From Stenotrophomonas maltophilia (GTDB lineage Bacteria; Pseudomonadota; Gammaproteobacteria; Xanthomonadales; Xanthomonadaceae): DNA of 64,000 bases. The notes under the pieces were generated by a model. That model worked only from the letters and a program-made list of their open reading frames with translations. It made no database searches and was not told the origin of the DNA. Below are positions 47,011 through 56,667 of the stretch, piece after piece (the stretch's first letter is position 1; the number at the start of each line of letters is the position of its first letter). The stretch lies in contig NZ_NEQV01000001.1 in NCBI RefSeq assembly GCF_002799245.1, positions 124,001-188,000 of the forward strand, read 5' to 3'. Made by a program: the position numbers and the translations under genes.

Positions 47011-47214
47011 ATCGCGATCATCCCGTGTCGGCAGCTGAACCGCATCCGGGGCAATGCGTACCACTGTATCCAGCCATGGGCCGGATACCTGTGGTTACGC
47101 GTATTCACCGACAGTGTTACATACAGACATACCCCGAGGATTGAGCCGTCCATCGCCCGGTCTTCACAATGCCCACCAACGCCGCCCGCGCGGCCCCGAG
47201 AGTGAAGCCACGAC

Positions 47215-48456
47215 GTGACGTTCCGCCTGCTACCCGCGACCCGCCGGAGTCGCCTGATACTGATCGCCCTGCTTGCCCTGATCGTCGCCGCGACCGCCTG
47301 GTGGCTGCTGCGCAAGCCCGCCGCCCCGGCGGTGGCAACCTCGCCGGTCAGCCGTGGCGACATCGAGCAGACGGTGGACGCCACCGGCGTGATCGATGCC
47401 TACAAGCTGGTCAGCGTCGGTGCGCAGGCATCGGGCCAGATCAAGTCGCTGAAGGTGCAGCTGGGCGATACGGTGAAGGAAGGCGACCTGATCGCCGAGA
47501 TCGACGCCACCACCCAGCAGAACCAGGTGCTCAATGCGCAGGCCTCGCTGGACCAGGTCACCGCCCAGCGCGCCGTGCAGCAGGCCACCCTGCGCCAGGC
47601 TGAACTGGAATTCGCGCGCCAGCAGCAGATGCTGGCCGCCGAGGCCACCTCGCGCCAGGAGTACGATGCTGCCGAAGCGCAGCTGAAGACCGCCCGTGCC
47701 CAGCTGCAGTCCTACGAGGCGCAGATCAAGGGCCGCGAAACCGAGCTGGGCACCGCGCGCGCCAACCTGGCCTATACCCGCATCACCGCGCCGATGGATG
47801 GCACCGTGGTGGCGGTGGTGGCCGAGGAAGGCCGCACCGTGAACGCCAACCAGACCGCACCGACCATCGTCATGCTGGCGCGGCTGGACGTGGTCACCGT
47901 CAATGCCGAGATCTCCGAAGCCGACGTGGTCAAGATCAAGGCCGGCATGCCGGTGTACTTCACCACCCTGGGCGACCCGGACCGCAAGTATCACGCCACG
48001 CTGCGCCAGATCAATCCGGCGCCGGCCTCGATCGCCAACGAGAGCTCCTCCAGTTCCAGCAGCTCTTCCAGCTCCAGTTCCAGCAGCGCGGTCTACTACA
48101 ACGCGCTGTTCGACGTGGAGAATCCGGACGGCACGCTGCGCATCGACATGACCGCGCAGGTCTCGGTACTGCTCAAGCAGGCCAAGGGCGTGCTGATGGT
48201 GCCGGCAGTCGCGCTGGGGCCGAAGCGCCGTGGCGATGAGCGCATGGTGCGGGTGCTGGACGACAAGGGCCAGCCGCAGCCACGCAAGGTCACCGTGGGC
48301 ATCAACAACGGTGCCTCGGCCGAGATCCTGTCCGGGTTGCAGGAAGGCGAGCGCGTGGTGGTCGGTGAAGCCGGTCCGGCCGGTGCCAGCGCCGGCGGCG
48401 GCAACCGCGGCGGCATGCAGATGCGGGTCGGCGGCCCGGGCATGGGGCGCCGATGA
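47215..48456 (+). CDS. macA: MacA periplasmic adaptor of a macrolide/peptide efflux pump
   Basis: A 413-residue membrane-fusion protein. It has an N-terminal anchor helix ([19 protein letters not shown]), a lipoyl half with [20 protein letters not shown], a long coiled-coil hairpin (about 105-180), then beta-barrel and membrane-proximal domains ([15 protein letters not shown]). An unusual run of 15 serines (codons 48043-48087, mixed AGC/TCC/AGT) sits in the beta-barrel region where MacA homologs have a short loop. The start is GTG 47215. It links MacB to the outer-membrane MacC; MacABC of S. maltophilia is implicated in drug, oxidative and envelope stress tolerance. Confidence 0.92.
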   Translation: MTFRLLPATRRSRLILIALLALIVAATAWWLLRKPAAPAVATSPVSRGDIEQTVDATGVIDAYKLVSVGAQASGQIKSLKVQLGDTVKEGDLIAEIDATTQQNQVLNAQASLDQVTAQRAVQQATLRQAELEFARQQQMLAAEATSRQEYDAAEAQLKTARAQLQSYEAQIKGRETELGTARANLAYTRITAPMDGTVVAVVAEEGRTVNANQTAPTIVMLARLDVVTVNAEISEADVVKIKAGMPVYFTTLGDPDRKYHATLRQINPAPASIANESSSSSSSSSSSSSSSAVYYNALFDVENPDGTLRIDMTAQVSVLLKQAKGVLMVPAVALGPKRRGDERMVRVLDDKGQPQPRKVTVGINNGASAEILSGLQEGERVVVGEAGPAGASAGGGNRGGMQMRVGGPGMGRR

Positions 48457-50411
48457 GCACGACGGCGCCGCTGCTGCGCCTGCGCGACCTGAGACGTGAA
48501 TTCCCGGCCGGCGACGATGTGATCGCCGTGCTGCGCGACGTCAATCTCGACATCCACGCCGGCGAAATGGTGGCCATCGTCGGCCAGTCCGGCTCGGGCA
48601 AGTCGACGCTGATGAACATCCTCGGCTGCCTCGATCGCCCCACCCGTGGCAGTTACCAGGTGGCCGGCCGCGAAACCGGGAAGATGGAACCCGATGAGCT
48701 GGCCGAACTGCGCCGCGAGCATTTCGGCTTCATCTTCCAGCGCTACCACCTGCTGGGTGACCTGGATGCACGCGGCAACGTGGAAGTGCCGGCGGTATAC
48801 GCCGGCAGCCCGGGCGCGGTGCGCAACGCGCGTGCCGAGCAGCTGCTGCAGCGGCTCGGCCTGGGCGACCGCATGCACCACAAGCCCGGCCAGCTGTCCG
48901 GCGGCCAGCAGCAGCGCGTGTCGATCGCACGCGCCCTGATGAACGGCGGCGAGGTGATCCTGGCCGACGAGCCCACCGGTGCGCTCGACACGAAATCCGG
49001 CGAGGAAGTGATGGCGATCCTCGGTGAACTGCATGCCGAAGGCCATACCATCATCATTGTCACCCACGACATGAGCGTGGCCGAGCACGCGCAGCGCATC
49101 ATCGAAATCCGCGACGGCGAGATCATCGCCGACCGCGCCAACCCGAACGCGCCGACCTACCGCGCGCAGCGGGAGGCCAGCACCGGCGTTGCCCGCGGCA
49201 ACAGCTGGCGGGCGGCCCGCGACCGCTTCACCGAAGCGTTCCGCATGGCCCTGCTGGCGATGAATGCACATCGGCTGCGCACCTTCCTGACCATGCTCGG
49301 CATCATCATCGGCATCGCCTCGGTGGTCTCGGTGGTGGCGTTGGGCAACGGCTCGCAGCAGCAGATCCTGCAGAACATCAGCGCGCTGGGCACCAACACC
49401 ATCGACGTCTATCCCGGCCGCGGCTTCGGCGACATGCGCTCGGCGCGGGTGCAGACGCTCAAGGCCAGCGATGCCGATGCATTGGCAAAGCAGAGCTACG
49501 TGGACAGCGCCACCCCCAGCGTATCGACCTCGGTCACCGCGCGTTACCGCAACCAGTCGTCCACCGCCCAGGTCAGCGGCGTCGGCGAGCAGTTCTTCCG
49601 GGTCAAGGGCGTGACCCTGCTCAGTGGCAGCTTCTTCGATGCCGATGCGGTCAAGGGCCTGGGCCAGGTGGCGGTGATCGACGAGAACACCCAGGCCCAG
49701 TTCTTCCCCGATGTCGATCCGGTCGGCCAGGTGATCCTGCTCGGCAACGTGCCGGCACGCGTGGTCGGCGTGGCCAAGCGCCAGAGCTTCGGGTTCGGTG
49801 GCAGCACCAGCCTCAGCGTATGGGTGCCGTACACCACCGTGATGTCGCGCATGCTCGGCCAGAGCCATGTGTCCAGCATCACCGTGCGCGTGGACGACAG
49901 CACACCGATGGATGCCGCGCAGGAAGCGATCACCCGCCTGCTGACGATGCGCCATGGCACCGAGGACTTCTTCCTCAGCAACAGCGCCGAGATCCGCGAA
50001 ACCATCGAGCAGACCACGCGCACGATGACCCTGCTGATCGGCGCCATCGCCGCCATCGCACTGCTGGTCGGTGGCATCGGCGTGATGAACATCATGCTGG
50101 TATCGGTGACCGAGCGCACCCGCGAGATCGGTGTGCGCATGGCCGTCGGTGCGCGGCAGAGTGATATCCGCCAGCAGTTCCTGATCGAAGCGGTGCTGGT
50201 GTGCCTGCTCGGCGGCGTGCTTGGCATCGGCCTGGCGCTGCTGCTGGGCTCGATGATCGGCCGCTTCGCCAGCGACTTCCAGGTACTGTTCTCCACCGCC
50301 TCGATCGTTGCCGCGTTCGCCTGCTCGACCCTGATCGGCGTGGCATTCGGCTTCCTGCCCGCGCGCAACGCCGCGCAGCTCGACCCGGTCGAGGCCCTGG
50401 CCCGCGAATGA
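48453..50411 (+). CDS. macB: MacB ABC transporter (ATPase-permease fusion)
   Basis: A 652-residue protein. The ATPase domain (1-230) has Walker [10 protein letters not shown], the signature LSGGQQQRV, Walker [13 protein letters not shown] and the H-switch VTHDMSV. The permease half has TM1 ([23 protein letters not shown]), a large periplasmic domain (about 300-520) and three C-terminal helices ([21 protein letters not shown] onwards). It overlaps macA by 4 nt and macC by 4 nt. It is a mechanotransmission-type exporter acting on periplasmic substrates. Confidence 0.95.
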   Translation: MSTTAPLLRLRDLRREFPAGDDVIAVLRDVNLDIHAGEMVAIVGQSGSGKSTLMNILGCLDRPTRGSYQVAGRETGKMEPDELAELRREHFGFIFQRYHLLGDLDARGNVEVPAVYAGSPGAVRNARAEQLLQRLGLGDRMHHKPGQLSGGQQQRVSIARALMNGGEVILADEPTGALDTKSGEEVMAILGELHAEGHTIIIVTHDMSVAEHAQRIIEIRDGEIIADRANPNAPTYRAQREASTGVARGNSWRAARDRFTEAFRMALLAMNAHRLRTFLTMLGIIIGIASVVSVVALGNGSQQQILQNISALGTNTIDVYPGRGFGDMRSARVQTLKASDADALAKQSYVDSATPSVSTSVTARYRNQSSTAQVSGVGEQFFRVKGVTLLSGSFFDADAVKGLGQVAVIDENTQAQFFPDVDPVGQVILLGNVPARVVGVAKRQSFGFGGSTSLSVWVPYTTVMSRMLGQSHVSSITVRVDDSTPMDAAQEAITRLLTMRHGTEDFFLSNSAEIRETIEQTTRTMTLLIGAIAAIALLVGGIGVMNIMLVSVTERTREIGVRMAVGARQSDIRQQFLIEAVLVCLLGGVLGIGLALLLGSMIGRFASDFQVLFSTASIVAAFACSTLIGVAFGFLPARNAAQLDPVEALARE

Positions 50412-51847
50412 AGATGATGACCCGACTGCCCTTCCCTGCCCCCTCGCGCCTGCTGCTGGCGGCTGCCGTTCTGCTCGCCCTGTCCGGCTGTGCGTCGGTC
50501 GGTCGCTATCCGGTGCACGACCCCGACGTGGCGGCCCACTACGGGCGTGGCGATGCCACCCTCAACGCTCCGGCCGACGACCCGCGCAGCAGCCTGGATA
50601 CGCCGGGCCGCGACATCCGCCAGGACACCTGGTGGACCGGCTTCGGCGATGAACGCCTGGACCGCCTGGTGGCACAGGCACTGGCCGCCAACAGCGATCT
50701 GGCCGCCGCTGGCCTGGCCGTGCAGCGTTCGCGCCTGCAGGCCGGCCTGGCCAGCAATGCGCTGTGGCCGCAGCCTTCGTCATCCGGCGTCAGCGGCAGC
50801 GCCAGCCGCGCCACCGACCAGGCCGACGACTGGCGCCGCAGCTATTCCACCGGCGTCTCGCTGGGCTGGGAAGTGGACCTGTGGGGGCGCCTGCGCACCC
50901 AGCGCGACATTGCCCGCTGGGAAGCCGAAGCCAGCGAGGAAGACCGGCAGAACACCGCCCTGCTGGTGATCAGCGACACCATCACCCAGTACTGGAACCT
51001 GGCCTACCTCAACCAGTCGATCGCCACCGGCCAGGCCAACCTGGAGCGCCTGGAACGCACCCGCGAACTGGTGCAGGCCCGCTTCGACGCCGGTGCGGTA
51101 TCGCGCCTGGAAGTGCGCCAGGCGCTGCAAAACCTGCAGTCGCAGCGATCCTCGCAGAGTGCGCTGGAACAGCAGCGGGTGGAGGTGCGCAATGCACTGG
51201 CCGTGCTGCTGGACGGCACCCCCTGGCCACAGCAGGACGAACCGCAGGACCTGCTGGGCGCACGCAGCCCGGGCATCAGCGAAGGACTGCCGACCGACCT
51301 GCTCGGCCGCCGTCCCGACCTGCGCGCGGCCGAACTTCGCCTGCGCAACAGCCTGAAGACCATCAAGGTCACCGCCACCCAGTACTACCCGGCACTGAGC
51401 CTGACCGGCAGCCTCGGCTCCAGCGCGACCTCGCTGGGCGATGTGCTGCGCAACCCGGTAGCCACGCTGGGCGCCGGCCTGTCGCTGCCCTTCCTCAACC
51501 TGCAGCGCGCGCAGCTGGATACCGATATCGCCGGCACCGCCTATCAGATCGCCGCCACCAACTTCCGCAAGACGCTGTATACCGCGCTCTCGGAAGTGGA
51601 CAACGCGCTGTCGGCACGCGAGCAGCTGGCGCGCCAGGTGGCCGCCTCGCAGGCGTCGTACGACGAAGCGGTGGAAGTGGAGCGCGCGCAGGAAGTGCGT
51701 TACCGCGTGGGTGCCACCGATCTGCGCACCTGGCTGGAAGCGCAGCAGACCCGGCGTGATGCCGAGCTGTCGCTGGCGCGCGTGCGCCAGGGCCAGCTGA
51801 ACAACGACGTGACCCTGTTCAAGGCGCTGGGCGGCAGCGCGGGGTAA
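50408..51847 (+). CDS. macC: Outer-membrane efflux lipoprotein MacC (NodT/TolC family)
   Basis: A 479-residue outer-membrane factor. The lipoprotein signal has lipobox LSGC. Tandem outer-membrane-efflux domains follow, with [18 protein letters not shown] opening, [12 protein letters not shown] mid-domain and [19 protein letters not shown] at the repeat boundary. The C-terminal end returns to ALGGSAG, as in NodT-type proteins. It completes the macABC efflux complex as the channel component and is coupled to macB by an ATGA overlap. Confidence 0.92.
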   Translation: MKMMTRLPFPAPSRLLLAAAVLLALSGCASVGRYPVHDPDVAAHYGRGDATLNAPADDPRSSLDTPGRDIRQDTWWTGFGDERLDRLVAQALAANSDLAAAGLAVQRSRLQAGLASNALWPQPSSSGVSGSASRATDQADDWRRSYSTGVSLGWEVDLWGRLRTQRDIARWEAEASEEDRQNTALLVISDTITQYWNLAYLNQSIATGQANLERLERTRELVQARFDAGAVSRLEVRQALQNLQSQRSSQSALEQQRVEVRNALAVLLDGTPWPQQDEPQDLLGARSPGISEGLPTDLLGRRPDLRAAELRLRNSLKTIKVTATQYYPALSLTGSLGSSATSLGDVLRNPVATLGAGLSLPFLNLQRAQLDTDIAGTAYQIAATNFRKTLYTALSEVDNALSAREQLARQVAASQASYDEAVEVERAQEVRYRVGATDLRTWLEAQQTRRDAELSLARVRQGQLNNDVTLFKALGGSAG

Positions 51848-51860
51848 GGCGGCAACAAGG

Positions 51861-51963
51861 GCGCCAACCAAGGTTGGCAACTACCCGCCAGGTGTCGACC
51901 TTGGTCGACACGGCACATGAAAAAGGGGTCAGATCCCTCGCCTGCGGCGAGGGATCTGACCCC
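51861..51963. repeat. REP palindromes and a GGGGTCAGATCC hairpin
   Basis: Three elements in series: GCGCCAACCAAGGTTGGCAA (51861-51880), GTGTCGACCTTGGTCGACAC (51892-51911), and a near-perfect 39-nt palindrome beginning GGGGTCAGATCCCTCGC (51925-51963). They fill the gap between the convergent macC and rlmB genes. Confidence 0.85.
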
Positions 51964-51983
51964 GATCATGTGCCGCTTGCCGA

Positions 51984-52727
51984 TCAACCGCGCTGGCGCA
52001 CGGCCTCGAACAGGCTGACGCCGGCAGCGACCGAGACATTCAGGCTTTCGATCTCGCCCGGCATCGGGATCTTGACCAGGCCATCGCAGTTCTCACGGGT
52101 CAGGCGGCGCAGGCCATCGGCTTCGCCGCCCAGCACCAGCGCGATATTGCCCTTCAGGTCCAGCTGGTACAGCGACGCGGTGGCTTCGCCGGCCAGGCCG
52201 TAGATCCACACGCCCTGCTTCTGCAGGTCCTTCAGGCAGCGCGACAGGTTGGTCACCGCCACCACCGGGATGAGATCGGCGGCACCGGCCGAGGTCTTGC
52301 GCACGGTGGCGTTCACCGTGGCCGACTTGTCCTTCGGGATGATCACCGCGGTTGCACCGGCGGCAGCGGCCGAACGCAGGCAGGCACCGAGGTTGTGCGG
52401 GTCCTGCACCTCGTCCAGCACCAGCAGCAGGGCCTTGCCCTCGGCCGCGGTGACCAGGCCTTCCAGCTCGTTCTCGCTGTAGGTGCGGGCGGCGGCATAA
52501 CGCGCAGCCACGCCCTGGTGGCGCACCGAACCGCCGACACCGTCCAGCGCCTGGCTGTTCACCTTGCGCACGTCGATGCCCTTGCGACGGGCGTTTTCCT
52601 CGATCTCGGTCAGGCGCGGGTTCTTCGCACCGGCCTCGACCAGCACTTCGCGGACGTTCTCGGCGTCGTTCTCGATGGAGGAGGCGACGGCGTTGACGCC
52701 GACAATCCACTGGCTGTTCTTGCTCAT
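51984..52727 (-). CDS. rlmB: 23S rRNA 2'-O-methyltransferase (Gm2251)
   Basis: A 247-residue SPOUT methyltransferase. It has an N-terminal L30-like RNA-binding domain (about 1-75), then the knotted catalytic domain. Motif 1 is DPHNLGACLRSAAAAGA (Asn and Arg), motif 2 LVLGGEADGL, motif 3 IPMPGEIESLNVSVA. It methylates the ribose of G2251 in the peptidyl-transferase P-loop. In many gammaproteobacteria rlmB follows rnr; here both are on the minus strand, with a GFA gene and repeats between. Confidence 0.94.
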   Translation of the reverse strand: MSKNSQWIVGVNAVASSIENDAENVREVLVEAGAKNPRLTEIEENARRKGIDVRKVNSQALDGVGGSVRHQGVAARYAAARTYSENELEGLVTAAEGKALLLVLDEVQDPHNLGACLRSAAAAGATAVIIPKDKSATVNATVRKTSAGAADLIPVVAVTNLSRCLKDLQKQGVWIYGLAGEATASLYQLDLKGNIALVLGGEADGLRRLTRENCDGLVKIPMPGEIESLNVSVAAGVSLFEAVRQRG

Positions 52728-52800
52728 GCGGGCGGGGACCGGAAAGGGGGTGGCTATGGTAGAGCATCGGCGGGCCGGGCGCTGCGGCCGCCCTCTGGGG

Positions 52801-52872
52801 AGCCGGGCCCATGCTCGGCTGGCAGGGGCCGGCGGCTGGAGCAGGGGCAGCCGAGCGTGGGCTCGGCTCTAC
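52801..52872. repeat. Inverted SMAG/REP pair
   Basis: A head-to-head pair, AGCCGGGCCCATGCTCGGCT on the left and CAGCCGAGCGTGGGCTCGG (ending CTCTAC) on the right, lies between rlmB and the GFA gene. It carries substitutions at the outer end of the left copy. Confidence 0.82.
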
Positions 52873-52879
52873 AGGTGCG

Positions 52880-53362
52880 CTACCGGCTGCGCGGCGGCCA
52901 GTGCGGAGTGTCGTGATCGGGGTGCTGGTGGGACACGATCGTGGCCAGGAAATCCACCGCCGCGATGTCTTCCTCGGTTCGGCTTCCCGGCAGCTGCCCG
53001 AGGCCATCCACGAAGGGCAGCTTGCGCTCCAGGCCGTACTGACGCGTCGGCGGCAGGCGCTCGGGTTCATCGAAGGCGCCGGCGGCAACCGCCACGCCAT
53101 CGGGGGCCTCATAGGTCAACGGCGTTCCGCAATCGGCGCAGAAGCCCCGGCGCACCACGTCGGAGGACTGGAAATAGCGCGGCTGGCCCCGGGTCCAGCT
53201 GAACTGCACGCCACGCACCGACACCAATGGCGCGTAGTAGGCACCAAAGGCCTTCTGGCACATCCGGCAATGGCAGATCGAGCTGTCGGTCAGCGCGCCA
53301 CGCACGTGGAAGCGGATCGCGCCGCACTGGCAACCGCCGCTGTATTCGGGTTGGCCCTGCAT
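52880..53362 (-). CDS. GFA family zinc protein
   Basis: A 160-residue protein of the glutathione-dependent formaldehyde-activating (GFA/CENP-V) family. Zinc-binding Cys clusters are visible: GGCQCGAIRF, CHCRMCQKAFGA and RRGFCADCGTPLTY. Family members bind structural and catalytic zinc and may add glutathione to formaldehyde, though most are uncharacterised. The ATG at 53362 gives MQGQPEYSGG. The upstream side runs straight into the 37-bp repeat array. Confidence 0.85.
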   Translation of the reverse strand: MQGQPEYSGGCQCGAIRFHVRGALTDSSICHCRMCQKAFGAYYAPLVSVRGVQFSWTRGQPRYFQSSDVVRRGFCADCGTPLTYEAPDGVAVAAGAFDEPERLPPTRQYGLERKLPFVDGLGQLPGSRTEEDIAAVDFLATIVSHQHPDHDTPHWPPRSR

Positions 53363-53383
53363 GGTGAGTTCCTCCGAAACGTC

Positions 53384-53605
53384 GTGCCAACCAACGGTTG
53401 GCACCTACCGGGTGAGGTGGGTGCCGACCGTTGGTTGACACCTGCCGGGTCAGGTGGGTGCCGACCGTTGGTTGACACCTGCCGGGTGTGGTGGGTGCCG
53501 ACCGTTGGTTGGCACCTGCCGGGTGAGGTGGGTGCCGACCGTTGGTTGGCACCTGCCGGGTGAGGTGGGTGCCGACCGTTGGTCGGCACACCTTTCAATA
53601 CTGCT
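53384..53605. repeat. Tandem array of six 37-bp REP units
   Basis: Units start at 53384, 53421, 53458, 53495, 53532 and 53569, exactly 37 bp apart. Each has a palindrome of the GTGCCGACCGTTGGTTGGCA type followed by CCTGCCGGGTGAGGTGG with a few substitutions. The first unit reads GTGCCAACCAACGGTTGGCA and is the most symmetrical; the last is partial. There are no unique spacers. The array lies between rnr and the GFA gene and slightly overlaps the 3' end of rnr. Confidence 0.92.
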
Positions 53606-56048
53606 TCTTGGTCCGCTTGGCCGGCTTGCCACGCTCGGGCAGCGGCGGCAGGCCCTCGGCCTCGTCCTCTCCCTTGTGCTCGACCAGGCGGAAGTCGATC
53701 TTGCGTTCTTCCATGCTGGCCTTCAGCACCAGGATGCGCACGCGGTCGCCCAGCCGGTAGCTGCTGCCGCGGCGCTCGCCGGTCAGCGTCTTGCGGGTGG
53801 CGTCGAACTTGTAATAGTCCTGCGGCAGCTGGGTCACGTGGACCAGGCCCTGCACCTTCGACTCGTCCAGTTCCACGAACAGGCCGAAGCTGGTCACGCC
53901 ACTGATCACGCCGTCGAACTGGCCACCCACGTGCTTTTCCATCCACGCTGCGCGGTAACGCTCGTCGACCTCACGTTCGGCCTCGTCGGCACGACGCTCG
54001 CGCTCGGAACACTGCAGCGCCAGTGCCGCCATTTCGCGTGCGTTGTAGGTGAACTTGTCCAGCGGCTTGCCGGACAACGCGTGCTTGATCGCGCGGTGCA
54101 CCAGCAGGTCGGGGTAACGGCGGATCGGCGAGGTGAAGTGCGCGTACGCCTCCAGCGCCAGGCCGAAGTGGCCGTGGTTTTCCGGGCTGTAGATGGCCAG
54201 GCTCTGGCTGCGCAGCAGCACCGATTCCAGCAGCGTGGCATCGGGCCGGTCGCGGATCTTCTTCAGCAGCTTGGTGTAATCCCCCGGGCGCACCTTCGCC
54301 CACGGCGGCAGGCTCAGCTTGAATTCCTTGAGGAATTCCAGCAGGTCGGCGTACTTGGTTTCCGGCGGCTTCTCGTGGATGCGGTACGGCGCCGGTACGT
54401 GGTGCGACAGCAGGTACCTGGCCGCCTCGACGTTGGCCGCGATCATGCATTCCTCGATCAGCTTGTGCGCGTCGTTGCGCACCAGCATGCCGGCCTGGGT
54501 GACTTCACCGCGGTTGTCCAGCACGAAGCGTACTTCGCTGCTTTCGAACTCGATGGCACCGCGCTTGGCGCGTGCCTTGGACAGCACCTTGTACAGCTGG
54601 TGCAGGCGCTGCACCTGCGGCAGCAGGTCTCCCATCCATGCCTGGGTCTCGGCATCGTCCTCGCCCACCGCCTTCCACACCTGGGTGTAGGTCAGGCGCG
54701 CGTGCGAGTTCATCACCGCCTCGTAGAAGCGCGAATGCGTGACCAGGCCGTCGCGGTCGATCTGCATGTCGCAGACGAAGCACATGCGGTCGACCTTCGG
54801 CATCAGCGAACAGATGCCGTTGGACAGCGTCTCGGGCAGCATCGGCACCACGAAGCCCGGGAAATACACCGAGGTGGCACGCTTCTGTGCCTCCTCGTCC
54901 AGCGGCGTGCCGGGGCGGACGTAGTTGGACACGTCGGCAATCGCCACCACCAGGCGGAAGCCATCGGCATTCGGCTCGCAGTACACCGCGTCGTCGAAGT
55001 CCTTGGCATCTTCACCGTCGATGGTGACCAGCGGCGTGCTGCGCAGGTCGACACGGCCGCCGATCATCGCCGGTTCGACCACCAGCGGCACCGACGCGGC
55101 TTCGTCCAGCACCTCCTGCGGGAACTCGAACGGCAGCTCGTGGCCGTGGATGGCGGTCTCCACCACCAGCGAGGCGGTCAGCTTGTCGCCGAGCACGGCG
55201 ATGATGCGACCGATCGGCGGACGGCGGCTGTCCGGCGCCTGGGTCAGTTCACAGACCACCAGCTGGCCGTCGCGCGCGCCACCGGTCTGGTCCGGCGGCA
55301 CCTGCACGTTGCGCTGCACGCGCTTGTCGTCGGGCACCACGTAGTTGATGCCCATCTCGATGCTGAAGCGGCCGATCAGGCGGGTCATGCCGCGTTCGAG
55401 CACGCGGGCGATGCTGCCTTCGCGGCGGCCACGATGGTCGATGCCGGTCACGCGGGCGAGCACCTTGTCGCCGTGCATCACCTTGCGCATCTCATAGGGC
55501 GGCAGGAACAGGTCGTCGCCGCCCTCGACCGGGCGCAGGAAGCCGAACCCTTCCGGGTTGGCGATCACCACGCCGGTGACCAGGTTCAACGTCTGGATCG
55601 GGGCGAAGCCACCGCGGCGGTTCTGCACCAGCTGGCCGTCACGGACCATCGCACCGAGCCGGCGCGACAGCGCCTCTGCGCGGTCCGGTGCGGTCAAGCC
55701 CAGGCGTGCGCCCAGCTCCTCGGCCGTCTGTGGCCCTTCGCAACGCTCCAGCAGGGCCAGGATGGCCTCACGGCTGGCGATGGGCTGTTCGTACTTCTCG
55801 GCTTCGCGGGCGGCATAGGGATCTTCGATCACCTTGCCGGTCGGCGGCAGCCTGCGGCCCGGGGCCGGGGCATCCGTACTACGGACCTTGCGGCCACGCG
55901 GCGCTGCGCCACCTTCATTCAATTCGGGGAACCAGCCCGGCAACGGCTTGCCCGGCTTGGTGGTGCGGGCTGTGCCCGTCTTGGCGCCCTTGTTGGGGGC
56001 CTGGCTGCGGGACTTGCTCCCGCCCTTGCTTGGTTTTTTGGTAGTCAT
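53595..56048 (-). CDS. rnr: Ribonuclease R
   Basis: An 817-residue processive 3'-5' exoribonuclease that degrades structured RNA. Order: basic N-terminal tail (SKGGSKSRSQAPNKGAK), helix-turn-helix (about 70-135; EELGARLGLTAPDRAEALSR), two cold-shock domains, the RNB catalytic domain with the Asp cluster IDGEDAKDFDDAVYCE, and S1 (about 655-735; GVISGVTSFGLFVEL) followed by a Lys-rich tail. The ATG at 56048 begins MTTKKPSKGG. It lies 85 bp upstream, on the other strand, of the first tRNA-Leu promoter. The length is typical (about 810). Confidence 0.94.
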   Translation of the reverse strand: MTTKKPSKGGSKSRSQAPNKGAKTGTARTTKPGKPLPGWFPELNEGGAAPRGRKVRSTDAPAPGRRLPPTGKVIEDPYAAREAEKYEQPIASREAILALLERCEGPQTAEELGARLGLTAPDRAEALSRRLGAMVRDGQLVQNRRGGFAPIQTLNLVTGVVIANPEGFGFLRPVEGGDDLFLPPYEMRKVMHGDKVLARVTGIDHRGRREGSIARVLERGMTRLIGRFSIEMGINYVVPDDKRVQRNVQVPPDQTGGARDGQLVVCELTQAPDSRRPPIGRIIAVLGDKLTASLVVETAIHGHELPFEFPQEVLDEAASVPLVVEPAMIGGRVDLRSTPLVTIDGEDAKDFDDAVYCEPNADGFRLVVAIADVSNYVRPGTPLDEEAQKRATSVYFPGFVVPMLPETLSNGICSLMPKVDRMCFVCDMQIDRDGLVTHSRFYEAVMNSHARLTYTQVWKAVGEDDAETQAWMGDLLPQVQRLHQLYKVLSKARAKRGAIEFESSEVRFVLDNRGEVTQAGMLVRNDAHKLIEECMIAANVEAARYLLSHHVPAPYRIHEKPPETKYADLLEFLKEFKLSLPPWAKVRPGDYTKLLKKIRDRPDATLLESVLLRSQSLAIYSPENHGHFGLALEAYAHFTSPIRRYPDLLVHRAIKHALSGKPLDKFTYNAREMAALALQCSERERRADEAEREVDERYRAAWMEKHVGGQFDGVISGVTSFGLFVELDESKVQGLVHVTQLPQDYYKFDATRKTLTGERRGSSYRLGDRVRILVLKASMEERKIDFRLVEHKGEDEAEGLPPLPERGKPAKRTKKQY

Positions 56049-56133
56049 CGCCCTACATGGTAGCCGCTGACAGCGTGCAGAGCGGGTCAGCGGCCGCCTC
56101 GAAGGCATTGCGTGAAAAATCTTCAGGAAGTCG

Positions 56134-56162
56134 TTGACAGCCTGCGGATTCATCTTCACAAT
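56134..56162 (+). promoter_or_regulatory. Promoter of the first tRNA-Leu
   Basis: TTGACA (56134-56139) and CACAAT (56157-56162) are separated by 17 bp. The tRNA begins 14 bp after the -10. Confidence 0.85.
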
Positions 56163-56176
56163 TGCGCCTCTGGAAC

Positions 56177-56261
<85 letters not shown>

Positions 56262-56271
56262 ACGAAAAAAC

Positions 56272-56297
56272 TCCTCGCTTCGGCGGGGATTTTTTTT
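56272..56297 (+). terminator. Terminator after the first tRNA-Leu
   Basis: Stem TCCTCGC / GCGGGGA with a TTCG tetraloop and a run of eight T. Confidence 0.92.
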
Positions 56298-56314
56298 GCC
56301 TGTCATCCGGCATC

Positions 56315-56409
56315 GGGGTCGGATCCCTTTCCACAGGAAAGGGCTCTGACCCCAACGCGAGCCCCACGCGGTCAGAGCCCGTTTCGCAGGCGAAACAGGA
56401 TCCAACCCC
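56315..56409. repeat. GGGGTCGGATCC-type repeat pair
   Basis: A first hairpin GGGGTCGGATCC...GGGCTCTGACCCC (56315-56353) is followed by a degenerate inverted mate (GGTCAGAGCCC...GGATCCAACCCC, ending 56409). It is the same family as at 21473. It separates the two tRNA transcription units. Confidence 0.8.
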
Positions 56410-56425
56410 GGATCTGCAAAAAGTG

Positions 56426-56454
56426 TTGACACCCCCATAACAACACCCCATAAT
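56426..56454 (+). promoter_or_regulatory. Promoter of the second tRNA-Leu
   Basis: TTGACA (56426-56431), 17-bp spacer, CATAAT (56449-56454). The tRNA starts 13 bp after the -10. Confidence 0.88.
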
Positions 56455-56467
56455 CTCGCTCCTCGAC

Positions 56468-56554
56468 GCCCAGGTGGCGGAATTGGTAGACGCACTAGCT
56501 TCAGGTGCTAGCGGGGGCAACTTCGTGGAGGTTCGAGTCCTCTCCTGGGCACCA
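56468..56554 (+). tRNA. tRNA-Leu (CAG)
   Basis: 87 nt with an encoded CCA. The anticodon arm is CTAGC-TTCAGGT-GCTAG and the variable arm begins CGGGGGCAACTTCG. It is identical to the tRNA at 58464. Confidence 0.97.
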
Positions 56555-56570
56555 TGTCGAGAAAGAGAAC

Positions 56571-56592
56571 AACCCGCGCAAGCGGGTTTTTT
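56571..56592 (+). terminator. Terminator after the second tRNA-Leu
   Basis: Stem AACCCGC / GCGGGTT with a GCAA tetraloop, followed by TTTT. Confidence 0.9.
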
Positions 56593-56667
56593 CTTGCCCG
56601 CGATTTGCGTGGCGTCCGGTCGAGCGTGGCCCGATGCTGCACGCGCTCGGCGCTATGCATTCCAGGC

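Noticed and set aside
53384..53605. Possible CRISPR array
   Set aside because: The period is constant at 37 bp with no variable spacers, each unit is itself palindromic REP sequence, and no cas genes are present.
53454..56063. Long open frame antisense to rnr
   Set aside because: Shadow of a full-length RNase R gene; it begins inside the repeat array and has no ribosome-binding site.
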